A stretch of DNA of 64,000 bases from a bacterium (GTDB lineage: Bacteria > Oederibacteriota > JAAXVQ01 > JAUVAV01). The notes under the pieces are model-generated. The model made no database searches. It saw nothing but the letters and a program-made list of their open reading frames with translations, and was not told where the DNA came from. A program made the position numbers and the translations under genes. The DNA lies in contig JAIORK010000028.1 in NCBI GenBank assembly GCA_021108215.1, positions 62,001-126,000 on the forward strand, in the 5' to 3' direction. This document shows, piece after piece, positions 15,880 to 25,475 of this stretch (position 1 is the first letter of the stretch; every line of letters starts with the position of its first letter).

Positions 15880-16021
15880 AATGGCCGGGTATTACTTTTT
15901 TCTTTTGCACACCGGCACTGTACCAGCGCAACCAAGCAAGCAGGATTATCAAGTCACCTTATTCAAAAAGTCATTCTTCCGACTACGTTTGTGCAAAAGA
16001 AAAAAGTAATACCCGGCCATT
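15880..16021. repeat. 142-bp element with perfect 32-bp inverted repeats
   Basis: The 32 bases at 15880-15911 are the exact reverse complement of 15990-16021 (core ggccgggtattacttttttc), with a 78-bp interior. A perfect 32-bp match is far beyond chance. It ends 17 bp from the stop of the lipoprotein gene. It may be a recently inserted non-autonomous element. It does not resemble the 235-bp MITE. Confidence 0.8.
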
Positions 16022-16038
16022 GTTCACCATCATACTCA

Positions 16039-17001
16039 TTACTGTTTCACCAATTTTTTCTTCTTGATCGTGTGCATCACCACAGTATGCATCTCCCGAT
16101 CAGACACATAAACACGCATGCCATCCGGTGAGACGACTAAGTTCGCAGGTTTTTTCACAGTCTTGCATTCAAGAATTTGTGTCCCGGTTTTCACTGAGAT
16201 AAGTCGAATTCTCCCGGGTTCCAGGATATAAAGATTCCGCCCCATCGAATCCATCACCATATCCAATGCATCGGGCCCCGCCTGCCAGGTCAAACCCGCT
16301 TTTTTATAAAAAGGGTCGATTAACTGGACCACACTTCGGGGCGGTTCACGCCCGCTTCCCCGGCACAAAACAAACAGACGCTCCCCCATCGGGGTACTCA
16401 GCAGCTTCATGGGATTGGGCCAAACCGGCATTTCTTTGATAACCTGGTTCCTGTCCAGATCAATCACTGATACCGTATGCGCCTTATAGTTGGCAACCCA
16501 GAGCAGACCGGTCTCGATCTGCAACAGCATGTCCTGCGGATCAATACCCGCATTAATTGTTGGCAGCGGATTTTTCTGGACAAAGGGATAAATCTGATTT
16601 GATTTTGCACTGCAAAATATAAACTGCCTGGCATCCCGAGTCACCATGGCACTGGGTTCATCCGGAAGGTCCATTTTTCCCAGGAGTGTCATCTCAGGGA
16701 CTTGGTAGAGATAGAGACGTTTATCTTCTGAGCACAGTATCCTCAAGGTTTGATTGTCCCGGTCCAGATATAACCGGATGGGGCCGATAGCCACGTCCAC
16801 ACTTTTTAAACGCTTCTTTTTTTTCACATCCCAGACACTGACTTTTTCCGCACCTTCACACGCAACATACAAATATCGCCCCCGTGCGTCCAGGGCCATG
16901 GCCGCAGGATCGGCCTCGGTCTCAATAAATTTTTGCGGCCCGCCACAGCCTGCCACAAGTCCTGCCATTCCTAAAATCATCCACAGTCTGATTCGTCTCA
17001 T
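16039..17001 (-). CDS. Lipoprotein with YVTN-type beta-propeller
   Basis: A 320-residue protein with a lipoprotein signal (lipobox L-V-A-G-C at residues 15-19), so it should be lipidated and membrane-anchored. The remainder is a seven-bladed-type propeller: repeated D-x-x-G-R-x-L-Y-V-A, W-V-A-N-Y-x-x-x-T-V-S-V-I-D and S-P-D-G-M-R-V-Y-V-S-D-R-E motifs typical of YVTN/NHL/lactonase-like blades. No catalytic site was recognised, so a binding or scaffold role is likelier than enzymatic. It lies between ispG and proS but is separated from proS by inverted-repeat elements. Confidence 0.8.
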   Translation of the reverse strand: MRRIRLWMILGMAGLVAGCGGPQKFIETEADPAAMALDARGRYLYVACEGAEKVSVWDVKKKKRLKSVDVAIGPIRLYLDRDNQTLRILCSEDKRLYLYQVPEMTLLGKMDLPDEPSAMVTRDARQFIFCSAKSNQIYPFVQKNPLPTINAGIDPQDMLLQIETGLLWVANYKAHTVSVIDLDRNQVIKEMPVWPNPMKLLSTPMGERLFVLCRGSGREPPRSVVQLIDPFYKKAGLTWQAGPDALDMVMDSMGRNLYILEPGRIRLISVKTGTQILECKTVKKPANLVVSPDGMRVYVSDREMHTVVMHTIKKKKLVKQ

Positions 17002-17046
17002 TCACTTTCCTTTAATCCAATTAGTTTTATTGGAGTTTTACACAGT

Positions 17047-17070
17047 AGGGGCGTATGGCCATACACCCCT
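17047..17070. repeat. GTAGGGGCG-type palindrome, copy 1
   Basis: Arms aggggcgtatgg and ccatacacccct pair at 11 of 12 positions with no loop. Same family as copies at 59829-59856 and 60132-60158. Confidence 0.65.
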
Positions 17071-17094
17071 TTCCTCCTGATTGGAGGCTTAACA

Positions 17095-18183
17095 TTATTT
17101 ATACCCTTGCAATTTTTTATCCATTCCCCAAATCACTTGCAACAGCGCTTGCACCGCTTTGTCTGCTGCAACGCGTTTCACCGGCTTGCCTTTGGCAAAA
17201 AGCATAAACGATCCATCCGCCGCACCCGCAATACCCACATCCGCATGCCGCGCCTCACCCGGCCCATTGACCACACATCCCATGACTGCCACGGTCAGTG
17301 TGCGCTTTTCTGTCGCCAGGGCCCGTTCAACCTGTTTAAGTATTTTTTGCAAATCAGAAGTCGTCCGGCCGCATGTCGGGCAGGCAATAATTTCCGGTCC
17401 GCGCTTGCGCACACCTGTGGCGGCTAAAATCATATCCGCCACCCGAATCTCTTTCACCGGATCTTCAGTAAGGGAGACGCGCAGCGTATCACCGATCCCC
17501 TCCAGCAGCAAAGGACTGATACCTGCCGCTGTTTTAATGCCCCCGGCCAGTTCCCCGCCGGCCTCGGTAATGCCAAGATGCAAAGGCCACGGCGACTGTT
17601 TGGCCAACGTTCGGTACGCTGATAAGGTGGACTGTATATCCGAAGCTTTTACTGAGAGGACAATGCAATCCAATCCGGTTTTGGCAAGTACCGCAGCATA
17701 CTGCATGGCCTTGCGGGCCATGAGCCGCCCCAATGCTTCCGGGGTTTTGACTGTTTTTCTTTCCCGGGGTGCAATCGAACCGGCATTGACGCCAATCCGA
17801 ATTGCTGTCTGCGCGCGAACTGCCGCCCGCGCCACTTCCAGGGAGCCGGGCAAACCCATGTTGCCGGGATTGAGGCGGACTTTGGCAACCTTGGCGGCAA
17901 TGGCTGCCAGGGCAAGTTTATAATCAAAATGAATATCCGCCACAATGGGCAGGGGTGATTTTTTTACAATTTGCGGCAAGGCTGCGACCGCAGCTTGATC
18001 CGGGACTGCCACACGGACCAATTCGCAACCCGCCTTGGCAAGACGGCGAATCTGACCGAGTGTCTTCCCCGGCTCGTGAGTCTTAGTATTGGTCATGGAT
18101 TGAACCACAACCGGCGCGCCACGCCCGATATGCAGCGGCCCTATGGCCACTGACCGGGTTTGAAAGCGCGGACCTTTTTTCAA
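17095..18183 (-). CDS. ispG: (E)-4-hydroxy-3-methylbut-2-enyl diphosphate synthase
   Basis: Penultimate enzyme of the MEP isoprenoid pathway, a [4Fe-4S] enzyme converting MEcPP to HMBPP. 362 residues, the short bacterial form without the plant-type insertion. The N-terminal TIM barrel carries P-V-V-V-Q-S-M-T-N-T-K-T and V-R-L-N-P-G-N. The C-terminal domain holds the cluster cysteines in I-I-A-C-P-T-C-G-R-T and V-M-G-C-V-V-N-G-P-G-E-A. The start is an unusual TTG at 18183, supported by GGAGGGACG immediately upstream and by a 4-nt overlap with the rseP stop. Its neighbour dxr belongs to the same pathway. Confidence 0.95.
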   Translation of the reverse strand: MKKGPRFQTRSVAIGPLHIGRGAPVVVQSMTNTKTHEPGKTLGQIRRLAKAGCELVRVAVPDQAAVAALPQIVKKSPLPIVADIHFDYKLALAAIAAKVAKVRLNPGNMGLPGSLEVARAAVRAQTAIRIGVNAGSIAPRERKTVKTPEALGRLMARKAMQYAAVLAKTGLDCIVLSVKASDIQSTLSAYRTLAKQSPWPLHLGITEAGGELAGGIKTAAGISPLLLEGIGDTLRVSLTEDPVKEIRVADMILAATGVRKRGPEIIACPTCGRTTSDLQKILKQVERALATEKRTLTVAVMGCVVNGPGEARHADVGIAGAADGSFMLFAKGKPVKRVAADKAVQALLQVIWGMDKKLQGYK

Positions 18184-19550
18184 GGCGTCCCTCCTCCGGT
18201 AAAAACAGGCGCAATAATCTTATAAATATCATTAAACGTCGCAAAAACCATCACGCCCATGAGAAGAAAAAAACCGATCTGCTGAGAAACTTCCTGAATC
18301 TTAAAAGAGAGCGGCTTACGCATAATACCCTCAATGATAAAAAACATGATATTCCCGCCATCCAAAACCGGAATCGGCAGCAAATTAATAATTGCCAGCA
18401 TCACCGAAATACCTGCCAGAAAAAAGAAAAAATCTTTTGCGCCTGACTTGGCCTCTTGACCGGCCATGCGCATAATGGTGATCGGGCCGCCCAAAGAATC
18501 TTTGGCGGATATCTGACCTGAGATCATCTGTCCAAGTGCATTCAGAATCATTTTTGAAATTGTATAGGTCTGTACCACACCCAATTGTGCGGATTTGAAA
18601 AATCCATACTGCATACGCTGGGTCTTGTCGGAAATTTTAAAACCAACCCCGATTACACCAACTTTGCCTTCTTCCGGTAATTGCTGTGCCATGGGTTTGA
18701 CCTTGAGGTCCACGACCTCACCGGCGCGCTCAACCCGGATACGGGTCTCCTGGTCCGCCCGGGGCCAGACCAATTGCTGGAAATCATATTTGGTCCAAAC
18801 GGTCTCATCTTCCACTGCCAGAACTTTGTCCCCAATTTCAAACCCTGCCAATTCGGCAGGTGTGCCCACAAAAACCCGCTCCAAAATATTTGTTCCGGTC
18901 GGTGCAATGGTAATTCCCAATTGCCAGCGCTTGACCTCTTCGTTATACGCAGGTGTAATCGCTTTGCTCATGCTCTCGCCGTCCCGAATACAGGTAAGGG
19001 TAAGTGCTTTGCCGGCTTGTTCTTTACCCAGTGTGTTGATTCTATCGGAAAAGATCTCCCAGTTTTCCGTGGATTCACCATTAAGGTGCGTGATCACATC
19101 TCCGGGTTGCAATCCAGCCGCAATTGCCGGCGAAGCATCAGCCATTTGAATAATCTGAGGATGCGCCATGGGTACCATAAAACCAATCCAATAGAGCAGT
19201 CCCAAAATAAAGATTGCCGCGAATAGGTTCATAAAAGGCCCGGCCAAAAGCACCAGAACCCGGATATACCAGGGACGTGAAAAATAATCTCCGGGCTCAA
19301 TGCCCTGATTCTCCTCTGATTCTTTGGGGTTTTCACCCGCCATTTTGACATAGCCTCCCAAAGGCAGCGCAGATATCAGATATTCGGTATCGCCGTGTTT
19401 AAATCCGACCAGTTTTTGTCCAAAGCCAAGAGAAAATTTCAAAACACGGATCCCCGCCCATTTGGCCACCAGAAAATGTCCTAATTCATGAACAAAGACA
19501 AGAAGTCCCAGAGCGAAAACCCCGTACAAAATAACAGTTACAACCTGCAT
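18180..19550 (-). CDS. rseP: Site-2 intramembrane metalloprotease RseP
   Basis: A 456-residue inner-membrane zinc protease. The catalytic H-E-L-G-H is at residues 21-25 in the first membrane helix, and the third ligand is in P-V-L-D-G-G-N near the C-terminus. Between them lie PDZ domains (about 125-205 and 215-300; G-L-Q-P-G-D-V-I-T-H-L-N-G and F-E-I-G-D-K-V-L-A-V-E-D-E). In known systems it cleaves anti-sigma factors and remnant signal peptides. The ATG overlaps the dxr stop by 13 nt and its stop overlaps ispG by 4 nt, so all three are translationally coupled. Confidence 0.95.
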   Translation of the reverse strand: MQVVTVILYGVFALGLLVFVHELGHFLVAKWAGIRVLKFSLGFGQKLVGFKHGDTEYLISALPLGGYVKMAGENPKESEENQGIEPGDYFSRPWYIRVLVLLAGPFMNLFAAIFILGLLYWIGFMVPMAHPQIIQMADASPAIAAGLQPGDVITHLNGESTENWEIFSDRINTLGKEQAGKALTLTCIRDGESMSKAITPAYNEEVKRWQLGITIAPTGTNILERVFVGTPAELAGFEIGDKVLAVEDETVWTKYDFQQLVWPRADQETRIRVERAGEVVDLKVKPMAQQLPEEGKVGVIGVGFKISDKTQRMQYGFFKSAQLGVVQTYTISKMILNALGQMISGQISAKDSLGGPITIMRMAGQEAKSGAKDFFFFLAGISVMLAIINLLPIPVLDGGNIMFFIIEGIMRKPLSFKIQEVSQQIGFFLLMGVMVFATFNDIYKIIAPVFTGGGTP

Positions 19551-20710
19551 GCGATTGCCTCCTTGGCTGCCTGACGGGCCCAGGTATCTGCCTGAATGAT
19601 ATCCTCCAAGGATACCCGCTTGGGCGGCCGATATTTTTTGAAAATCATACCAATAATCCGGGCGATCCCCGGAAAATCCAGTTCTTCCTGTAAAAATGCC
19701 TGCACCGCGACTTCATTCACTGCATTGATAACTGCCGGTGCCCCGCGTCCTGTCTTGCCGGCTTGATACGCCAACCCCAGACAGGGAAAACGCCGCATAT
19801 CCGGCGGACCAAACGAGAGATTAAGCCCGGTTTTAAAATCAAGCGGTTTGACGATATGCGGAATCCTTTCCGGCGCTGTCAGAGCAGTCTGAATTGGAAG
19901 ACGCATATCCGGATTGGACATCTGGGCTAAAATAGAGCCATCGACATATTCCACCATGGAATGGACAATACTCTGCCGGTGCACCACAACCTCTATTTGT
20001 TTATACGGCATGCCGAATAAATGGTGGGCCTCAATGATCTCCAGTCCTTTATTCATCAATGTAGAAGAATCAATTGTAATCTTCCGCCCCATGGACCAGG
20101 TCGGATGGCGCAGAGCCTGTTGAACCGTCACCCGGTTTAATTTGGCTTGAGAAAAATCCACAAACGGCCCACCCGAGGCGGTAAGTATCAGACGCCGGAC
20201 CGGGACCGAATCATGTCCCTGTAAACATTGAGCCAAAGCTGCGTGCTCCGAATCAACCGGCAGCAATTTAACCTTGTGATGCCGCACAGTGTCCATGACA
20301 ATCTCCCCTGCCATCACCAGGGTTTCCTTATTGGCCAAGGCAATATCCTTGCCGCTGCGAATCGCGTCCAGCGTCGGCACCAGCCCGGCACTCCCCACCA
20401 TCGCAGAAAGGACTGTATCCGCCCGGGGCGCCACCGCTGCCTGACGAACCCCCGCCAACCCAACGGCAATCCGGGGAGGATTTTTCAACAATTTTATTTT
20501 TTCTTTCAGGTCCCGGGCCGCAGTTTCATCCGCCAAGGCGACCAGACGGGGTTTAAACTTTTTAATTTGATTGTAAAGACGGGTGACATTGCGTCTGGCA
20601 GCCAATGCTTCAACACAAAATCGATCCGGATGCCGTCTGATCACATCCAGCGTGGAACGTCCAATAGAACCGGTCGACCCCAATATAACAATATGCTTTT
20701 TCCCGCTCAT
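19538..20710 (-). CDS. dxr: 1-deoxy-D-xylulose 5-phosphate reductoisomerase
   Basis: First committed step of the MEP pathway (DXP to MEP, NADPH-dependent). The ATG at 20710 gives M-S-G-K-K-H-I-V-I-L-G-S-T-G-S-I-G (NADPH-binding loop) and a 4-nt overlap with cdsA; a longer frame to 20737 would overlap more deeply. Other family blocks seen are A-L-A-N-K-E-T-L-V, the metal-ligand P-V-D-S-E-H, T-A-S-G-G-P-F, and M-G-R-K-I-T-I-D-S-S-T-L-M-N-K-G-L-E. 390 residues, standard length. Neighbours cdsA, uppS, rseP and ispG make a typical envelope/isoprenoid operon. Confidence 0.96.
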   Translation of the reverse strand: MSGKKHIVILGSTGSIGRSTLDVIRRHPDRFCVEALAARRNVTRLYNQIKKFKPRLVALADETAARDLKEKIKLLKNPPRIAVGLAGVRQAAVAPRADTVLSAMVGSAGLVPTLDAIRSGKDIALANKETLVMAGEIVMDTVRHHKVKLLPVDSEHAALAQCLQGHDSVPVRRLILTASGGPFVDFSQAKLNRVTVQQALRHPTWSMGRKITIDSSTLMNKGLEIIEAHHLFGMPYKQIEVVVHRQSIVHSMVEYVDGSILAQMSNPDMRLPIQTALTAPERIPHIVKPLDFKTGLNLSFGPPDMRRFPCLGLAYQAGKTGRGAPAVINAVNEVAVQAFLQEELDFPGIARIIGMIFKKYRPPKRVSLEDIIQADTWARQAAKEAIACRL

Positions 20711-21597
20711 GAATGCGTCAACCACCATGCCAAACAAAATAATACCGGCGCTGTAAAACAGAGATTATCAATCTTGTCCAACACGCCGCCGTGACCGGGA
20801 ATAATACCTGAGGCATCTTTTTTTCCAGACCAGCGTTTTATCATGGATTCCATGAGATCACCGGCCTGGCCGAGGACCCCGAGCACCACACCGAGGATAA
20901 TAAAAAAGGGCAGAGAAATCCCCAATGATTCCGGCAGCCAGACATAAAAAACAATAACCGCAACGACCGCGTTGGTTGCCAGGCCGATTAAAAATCCTTC
21001 CATCGTTTTAGCCGGAGAAATCAAAGGTGCCAAGGGACGCTTGCCAAAATATTTACCGCCGAACAATGCGGCCGCATCATACATCCAGTTGAAACCAAAA
21101 AGAATAATCCACCAGTTGTGCCCGTCCGGCATGTTGCGCAGCATAAACAAAAACGTACCAATGCCTCCCAGCATAAAAACGCTGAGAAAACTTGCCGCAA
21201 TCGTTGCAAAGCTTCCCTGTTCCCGAAAACCGCTTAAAATTTCGCGCATTCCCAGCAGCAACAAGCTGGTGAAAACTACAAACCAAAAACCCGCCGCCAT
21301 ACCAAAAGGCCAGATGGTGCTGCCGCCTTCAGGCCAGGCTGCCAGCAAACTAAGCGCCCAGATCGCCGGCAGGGTAATCTCCCAACGAAATACGATCCCC
21401 CGATGAGAAATCAACTTGCCCAGCTCCACCGCCGCCACACTCATGCTGATAATCGCCAACAGAAACAAGGGCAGTGGATTGGGTAAATAAATCAGCCATA
21501 CCAACAGGGGCAGAAAAATAAGTGCAACTATAATACGTGTTCTAAGCACGGATGGTCTCAACGCCTCCAAATCTCCGTTCCCGTTTTTGGTAGTCAT
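20707..21597 (-). CDS. cdsA: Phosphatidate cytidylyltransferase (CDP-diacylglycerol synthase)
   Basis: Integral membrane enzyme making CDP-diacylglycerol from phosphatidic acid and CTP. Multiple hydrophobic helices fill the 296 residues. The CDS signature is present near the C-terminus: S-M-I-K-R-W-S-G-K-K-D then I-P-G-H-G-G-V-L-D-K-I-D, with Lys where Arg is usual in the final D-R-x-D. P-A-K-T-M-E-G also matches. The ATG at 21597 overlaps uppS by 56 nt; a GTG at 21549, overlapping the uppS stop, would give a 280-residue protein and is a real alternative start. Confidence 0.92.
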   Translation of the reverse strand: MTTKNGNGDLEALRPSVLRTRIIVALIFLPLLVWLIYLPNPLPLFLLAIISMSVAAVELGKLISHRGIVFRWEITLPAIWALSLLAAWPEGGSTIWPFGMAAGFWFVVFTSLLLLGMREILSGFREQGSFATIAASFLSVFMLGGIGTFLFMLRNMPDGHNWWIILFGFNWMYDAAALFGGKYFGKRPLAPLISPAKTMEGFLIGLATNAVVAVIVFYVWLPESLGISLPFFIILGVVLGVLGQAGDLMESMIKRWSGKKDASGIIPGHGGVLDKIDNLCFTAPVLFCLAWWLTHS

Positions 21598-22273
21598 CCA
21601 GGGCCTGTAAAAATTCTTTTTCCCTGAAATCCGGCCATAAAACAGGACTCACAATAATCTCGGCATATGCCAGCTGCCACAATAAAAAATTGGATAGCCG
21701 CAACTCTCCCGAGGTACGGATCAACAAATCCGGATCCGGCATAAAGGCAGTATACATCTTTTGCCCTAATATTTCCTCGGTTAAAACCGGACGCGGTTTC
21801 ATTTTTATATACGCTTGCACTGCGTCAAGTATCTCCCGGCGTCCGCCATAGTTAAACGCCAGATTCAAATTCAATCCCTGATTGTGCGCTGTCATGACAA
21901 CGGCCTGATCAATACTTTGCAATACTTTTTCAGGCACCGGATCACGTTGACCCAGCATCAGAATCCGCACACCTTGCCGGTGCAGTTCTGCCAGTTCCTT
22001 CTTCAAATACTCAATCAACAACTTCATCAAAAAAGAAATTTCCCGGCGGGGACGTTTCCAGTTTTCCGTGGAAAAAGCATACAACGTAAGATAATCGATC
22101 CCCATTTCGCCGCTCTGGCGGATAATGCTGCGCACCGAATTCATCCCTTCCCGATGCCCTTCCACCCGCGGCAGGCCGCGTTGTTGCGCCCAACGCCCAT
22201 TACCATCCATAATCACCGCAACATGCCGGGGCAATAATGACCGCCGGCCGGAAGGTTTTGCTTTTTGCACCAT
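21542..22273 (-). CDS. uppS: Undecaprenyl diphosphate synthase (cis-prenyltransferase)
   Basis: Adds isopentenyl units in cis to farnesyl diphosphate to make the lipid carrier for peptidoglycan and other wall polymers. Visible motifs are H-V-A-V-I-M-D-G-N-G-R-W-A (catalytic Asp), R-x-x-G-H-R-E-G, L-T-L-Y-A-F-S-T-E-N-W, and the C-terminal D-L-L-I-R-T-S-G-E-L-R-L-S-N-F-L-L-W-Q. The ATG at 22273 has GAGGA 5 nt upstream; a GTG at 22285 lies over that site and is less likely. 243 residues, standard. It follows a terminator behind frr, so it may have its own promoter. Confidence 0.95.
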   Translation of the reverse strand: MVQKAKPSGRRSLLPRHVAVIMDGNGRWAQQRGLPRVEGHREGMNSVRSIIRQSGEMGIDYLTLYAFSTENWKRPRREISFLMKLLIEYLKKELAELHRQGVRILMLGQRDPVPEKVLQSIDQAVVMTAHNQGLNLNLAFNYGGRREILDAVQAYIKMKPRPVLTEEILGQKMYTAFMPDPDLLIRTSGELRLSNFLLWQLAYAEIIVSPVLWPDFREKEFLQALDDYQKRERRFGGVETIRA

Positions 22274-22329
22274 ACTGTTCCTCACCTTCCCCGGTATTTA
22301 CCAACAAGGGAGTTCACAATGAACGGATG

Positions 22330-22362
22330 AAAAAAAATCCCCCGGACTTTCCAGGGGATTTT
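22330..22362 (-). terminator. Rho-independent terminator after frr
   Basis: On the minus strand a 9-bp stem (aaaatcccc/ggggatttt) with an 11-nt loop is followed by a run of T. It lies 21 bp past the frr stop. Confidence 0.8.
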
Positions 22363-22382
22363 AAAAATAACCACACCAGAAA

Positions 22383-22952
22383 CTATACTTCCATCAATTC
22401 CTTTTCTTTATGACTGGTCTGCTGATCGATCTTGGAAATATACTCATCGGTCAATTTTTGAATTTTAGTTTCGGCTGTTTTTTCATCATCCTCGCTAAGC
22501 GCTTTATCTTTTTTAAGTATTTTTAAATTTTCCATGGCTTTGCGACGATGATTACGAATTTCGATCTTCATGTCCTCGGCCATTTTGTGCACCTGCTTGG
22601 CCAACTCCTTGCGGCGTTCCTCGGTCAAGGGTGGAAATGCCAGACGAATGGCCTTCCCGTCATTAATAGGGGTAATCCCCAGATTGGCTTTTAAAATCGC
22701 TTTTTCGATCTCAGCCAGTGTTCCGACATCCCAGGGTTTAATCTCCAGCGTACGCGCATCCGGTATCACCACGGATGCCACCTGATTGACCGGCATCTGG
22801 CTGCCATAGTAATCAACCCGTACAGCATCCAGGATCGCTGCTGAAGCCCGGCCGGTCCGGACCGTGACAAATTCGCGTTTCAGTGCCTCGATCCCACGCT
22901 CCATTTTTTCTTTTGCTTCTTGATGAATTACCTCAGGCGTATTGGCGGACAT
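22383..22952 (-). CDS. frr: Ribosome recycling factor
   Basis: Splits post-termination ribosomes together with EF-G. The ATG at 22952 has GGAGG 6 nt upstream and gives 189 residues, the usual length. Conserved segments: M-E-R-G-I-E-A-L-K-R-E-F-x-T-V-R-T-G-R-A-S, V-D-Y-Y-G-S, P-L-T-E-E-R-R-K-E-L-A-K and the helical hairpin K-I-E-I-R-N-H-R-R-K-A. It lies 52 bp after pyrH in the conserved rpsB-tsf-pyrH-frr order. Confidence 0.97.
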   Translation of the reverse strand: MSANTPEVIHQEAKEKMERGIEALKREFVTVRTGRASAAILDAVRVDYYGSQMPVNQVASVVIPDARTLEIKPWDVGTLAEIEKAILKANLGITPINDGKAIRLAFPPLTEERRKELAKQVHKMAEDMKIEIRNHRRKAMENLKILKKDKALSEDDEKTAETKIQKLTDEYISKIDQQTSHKEKELMEV

Positions 22953-23004
22953 AAAAACCTCCGTTACGTTGGATTTAATAAAAATTTTTCGTAGACAGCA
23001 TCTT

Positions 23005-23727
23005 TTAATGCACCAGTGTCCCGATGCGTTTACCCAGTACGGCATTTTTAATATTATCTTTCTTCATCAACTCAAAAACAATCAACAGAAGATTATTTTC
23101 CATACACAAGGTTATGGCCGTGGTATCCATCACCTGCAAACGGCGGCGAATCACTTCCATATATTCAAGTTCTTTGAAAAAGTCAGCATTTTTATTTTTC
23201 CGGGGATCTGCCGAATAAACACCGCCGACATTGGTTGCCTTTAAAATCACATCCGCATTGATCTCGATCGCCCGCAGCGTTGCTGCCGTATCCGTCGAAA
23301 AATAAGGACTCCCGGTTCCTGCCGCAAAGATTACCACCCGGCCTTTTTCCAGATGCCGGATTGCCTTGCGTCGGATATAGGGCTCCGCCACTTTTTGCAT
23401 CCCGATCGCCGACTGCACCCTGGTCGGAACACCCAATTTTTCCAAGCGTTCCTGAACTGCCAGTGAGTTAATCACCGTTGCCAGCATACCCATATGATCT
23501 GCGGTCACCCGATCCATGCCCAGGCCCTCGGCCGCTGCACCCCGCATAATATTGCCGCCGCCTAAAACCAACGCGATCTGGACACCCTGTTTTCGGACGG
23601 CCTTAATCTGCTCGCTGATTTCTTGAATGACAGCGTGATCCAACCCCATCTTCTGCTTTCCGGCCAATGCTTCCCCGGAAAGTTTAAGCAAAACACGTTT
23701 ATATTTCAACTTGCGTGCAGCCGCCAT
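23005..23727 (-). CDS. pyrH: Uridylate kinase
   Basis: Phosphorylates UMP to UDP; hexameric amino-acid-kinase fold. Family motifs: [34 protein letters not shown] and [13 protein letters not shown]. The ATG at 23727 begins 7 bp past the tsf stop and gives 240 residues as expected; a longer frame to 23799 would run back into tsf. An overlapping G-rich purine stretch supplies the ribosome site. Confidence 0.96.
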   Translation of the reverse strand: MAAARKLKYKRVLLKLSGEALAGKQKMGLDHAVIQEISEQIKAVRKQGVQIALVLGGGNIMRGAAAEGLGMDRVTADHMGMLATVINSLAVQERLEKLGVPTRVQSAIGMQKVAEPYIRRKAIRHLEKGRVVIFAAGTGSPYFSTDTAATLRAIEINADVILKATNVGGVYSADPRKNKNADFFKELEYMEVIRRRLQVMDTTAITLCMENNLLLIVFELMKKDNIKNAVLGKRIGTLVH

Positions 23728-23734
23728 AGCCGCC

Positions 23735-24331
23735 TTATTCCTCGCCGACTTTGAAGCGGGTGAACCTGCGAATCTGGATATTTTCACCAACCTTGGCAAC
23801 CGTCTCAGCCACCAATTGGTGGATTTTTTTATCCGGGTCCTTCACAAACACTTGTTCCATAAGACAGATTTCCTCGTAAAATTTTTCCAGTTTTCCGGAA
23901 ATTATTTTTTCCATAATATCCGCCGGTTTCTTCGATTCAGCCATCTGGGCCTTATAGATCTCACGTTCTTTCTGCAAGGTTTCTTCCGGCACATCCTCGC
24001 GCTTTACATACACCGGTCCGGATGCCGCAATATGCATGGCAATGTCCTTGGCCAGATTCTGAAACTCATCGGTCTTGGCCACAAAATCGGTCTCAACATT
24101 TACTTCCACCAACACACCCAAGCTGCCCCCGGCATGAATATAGGAAGTAACGATGCCCTCACCTGCCACACGGCCGGCTCGCTTGGATGCGGAAGCCAAA
24201 CCTTTTTCACGTAGATAGGTAATGGCCTTTTCCATATCACCTTCAGTTTCTTTTAAGGCGGTTTTGCATTCCATCATGCCCACGCCGGTTTTATCCCGTA
24301 ATTCTTTCACCACTGCTGCTGATATTGTCAT
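23735..24331 (-). CDS. tsf: Elongation factor Ts
   Basis: Nucleotide exchange factor for EF-Tu. The ATG at 24331 follows a strong GAGGAGGAG site and gives [23 protein letters not shown]. The signature [10 protein letters not shown] is present, as is the UBA-like N-terminus. At 198 residues it is the short form (as in Thermus-type EF-Ts) rather than the roughly 280-residue enterobacterial form. Located 83 bp after rpsB. Confidence 0.96.
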   Translation of the reverse strand: MTISAAVVKELRDKTGVGMMECKTALKETEGDMEKAITYLREKGLASASKRAGRVAGEGIVTSYIHAGGSLGVLVEVNVETDFVAKTDEFQNLAKDIAMHIAASGPVYVKREDVPEETLQKEREIYKAQMAESKKPADIMEKIISGKLEKFYEEICLMEQVFVKDPDKKIHQLVAETVAKVGENIQIRRFTRFKVGEE

Positions 24332-24414
24332 TCGACGACTCCTCCTCAAACAAGTAACTTTTAATCATCCTTTTTTAAACAAACACGCCGGATCGTTTGT
24401 GCACTTATGTTCTA

Positions 24415-25350
24415 TTACTCCACTGCTTTTGGCGCTTCTGCTTCAGGCGCTGCCGGTGCTACAGGTGTTGCCGGTGCCGGTGCTACAGGCGCTGCCGGTG
24501 CCGGTGCTACAGGCGCTACCGGTACTGCCGGTGCGACTGCTGCAGGCGCTGCCGGTGCGGCTGCTTCAGCCGATGCGGCCGCTTCAGCCGGTGCGGCATC
24601 TGTACCTTCATTCACTGCCTGCGCTTCCGCCTCAGCTTCCTTCTTTTTCCGTTCTTCGTCCAGACGGCGAATTTCCACACCTTCCAGAGATGACTCGGCC
24701 ATCAGACTTGAAATCAAACGAACAGCGCGAATTGCATCATCATTTCCCGGAATAATATAATCTACTTCATCAGGATCACAATTGGTATCCACAATACCCA
24801 CAATTGGAATACCCAATTTACGCCCTTCTGCAATGGCATTGTGTTCCTTTTTGGTATCCACAATGAAGATCGCTCCCGGCAGGTTGTCCATCTCCTTGAT
24901 GCCGCCCAATGAGCGTTCCATTTTTTCCAATTCTTTGGAAGCCAGCACACGTTCCTTCTTTGGCAGTTTCTCCATCGAGCCGTCTTCCAACATGCGCTCG
25001 ATTCCCTTCATACGTACAATGGTTTTCTTGATTGTCTGAAAATTAGTCAGAGTACCGCCCAACCAGCGCTGATTCACATAATACATCCCGCAGCGTTTGG
25101 CCTCTTCGGAAACCGAGTCCTTGGCCTGTTTTTTCGTACCCACAAAAACAATCTTTTTGCCGCTGGCTGTCAATTCCTTGACAAAACGAATGGCTTCCTT
25201 GAGTTTTTTAACGGTTTTTTGGAGATCAATGATATAAATACCATTTCTTTCTCCATAAATGTAACGCGCCATTTTGGGATTCCAACGACGTGTCTGGTGA
25301 CCAAAGTGAACACCGGCCTCCAAAAGTTGTTTCATTGAGATGTTTACCAT
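24415..25350 (-). CDS. rpsB: 30S ribosomal protein S2 with Ala/Pro-rich C-terminal extension
   Basis: Core residues 1-235 are a standard S2: [42 protein letters not shown], and [17 protein letters not shown] precedes the ATG. Beyond residue about 235 the protein adds some 75 residues of Ala, Pro, Val and Glu in a quasi-repeat (V-A-P-A style), absent from most S2 proteins. The extension is probably disordered and exposed on the 30S surface (inference). A good promoter lies 118 nt upstream. Confidence 0.96.
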   Translation of the reverse strand: MVNISMKQLLEAGVHFGHQTRRWNPKMARYIYGERNGIYIIDLQKTVKKLKEAIRFVKELTASGKKIVFVGTKKQAKDSVSEEAKRCGMYYVNQRWLGGTLTNFQTIKKTIVRMKGIERMLEDGSMEKLPKKERVLASKELEKMERSLGGIKEMDNLPGAIFIVDTKKEHNAIAEGRKLGIPIVGIVDTNCDPDEVDYIIPGNDDAIRAVRLISSLMAESSLEGVEIRRLDEERKKKEAEAEAQAVNEGTDAAPAEAAASAEAAAPAAPAAVAPAVPVAPVAPAPAAPVAPAPATPVAPAAPEAEAPKAVE

Positions 25351-25475
25351 AAAAAGCCTCCTAATATTGAGTTTTTTCCGCCGCTGCCTTCATCCGGATG
25401 CAAATCCTGCAAGGCATCTCCACCTTATCAGGCACCCCTGCAACCGTCCGGCAGCGTGAGAATTTAGAACGTAGG

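Larger units (their letters stand above)
15572..16038. other. Non-coding region holding two inverted-repeat elements
   Basis: No gene is supported in this 467-bp gap between proS and the lipoprotein gene. It is filled largely by two stem-forming elements, described separately. Confidence 0.6.

Noticed and set aside
24407-24760. Plus-strand Ala/Gly-rich frame
   Set aside because: Shadow of the Ala/Pro tail of rpsB.
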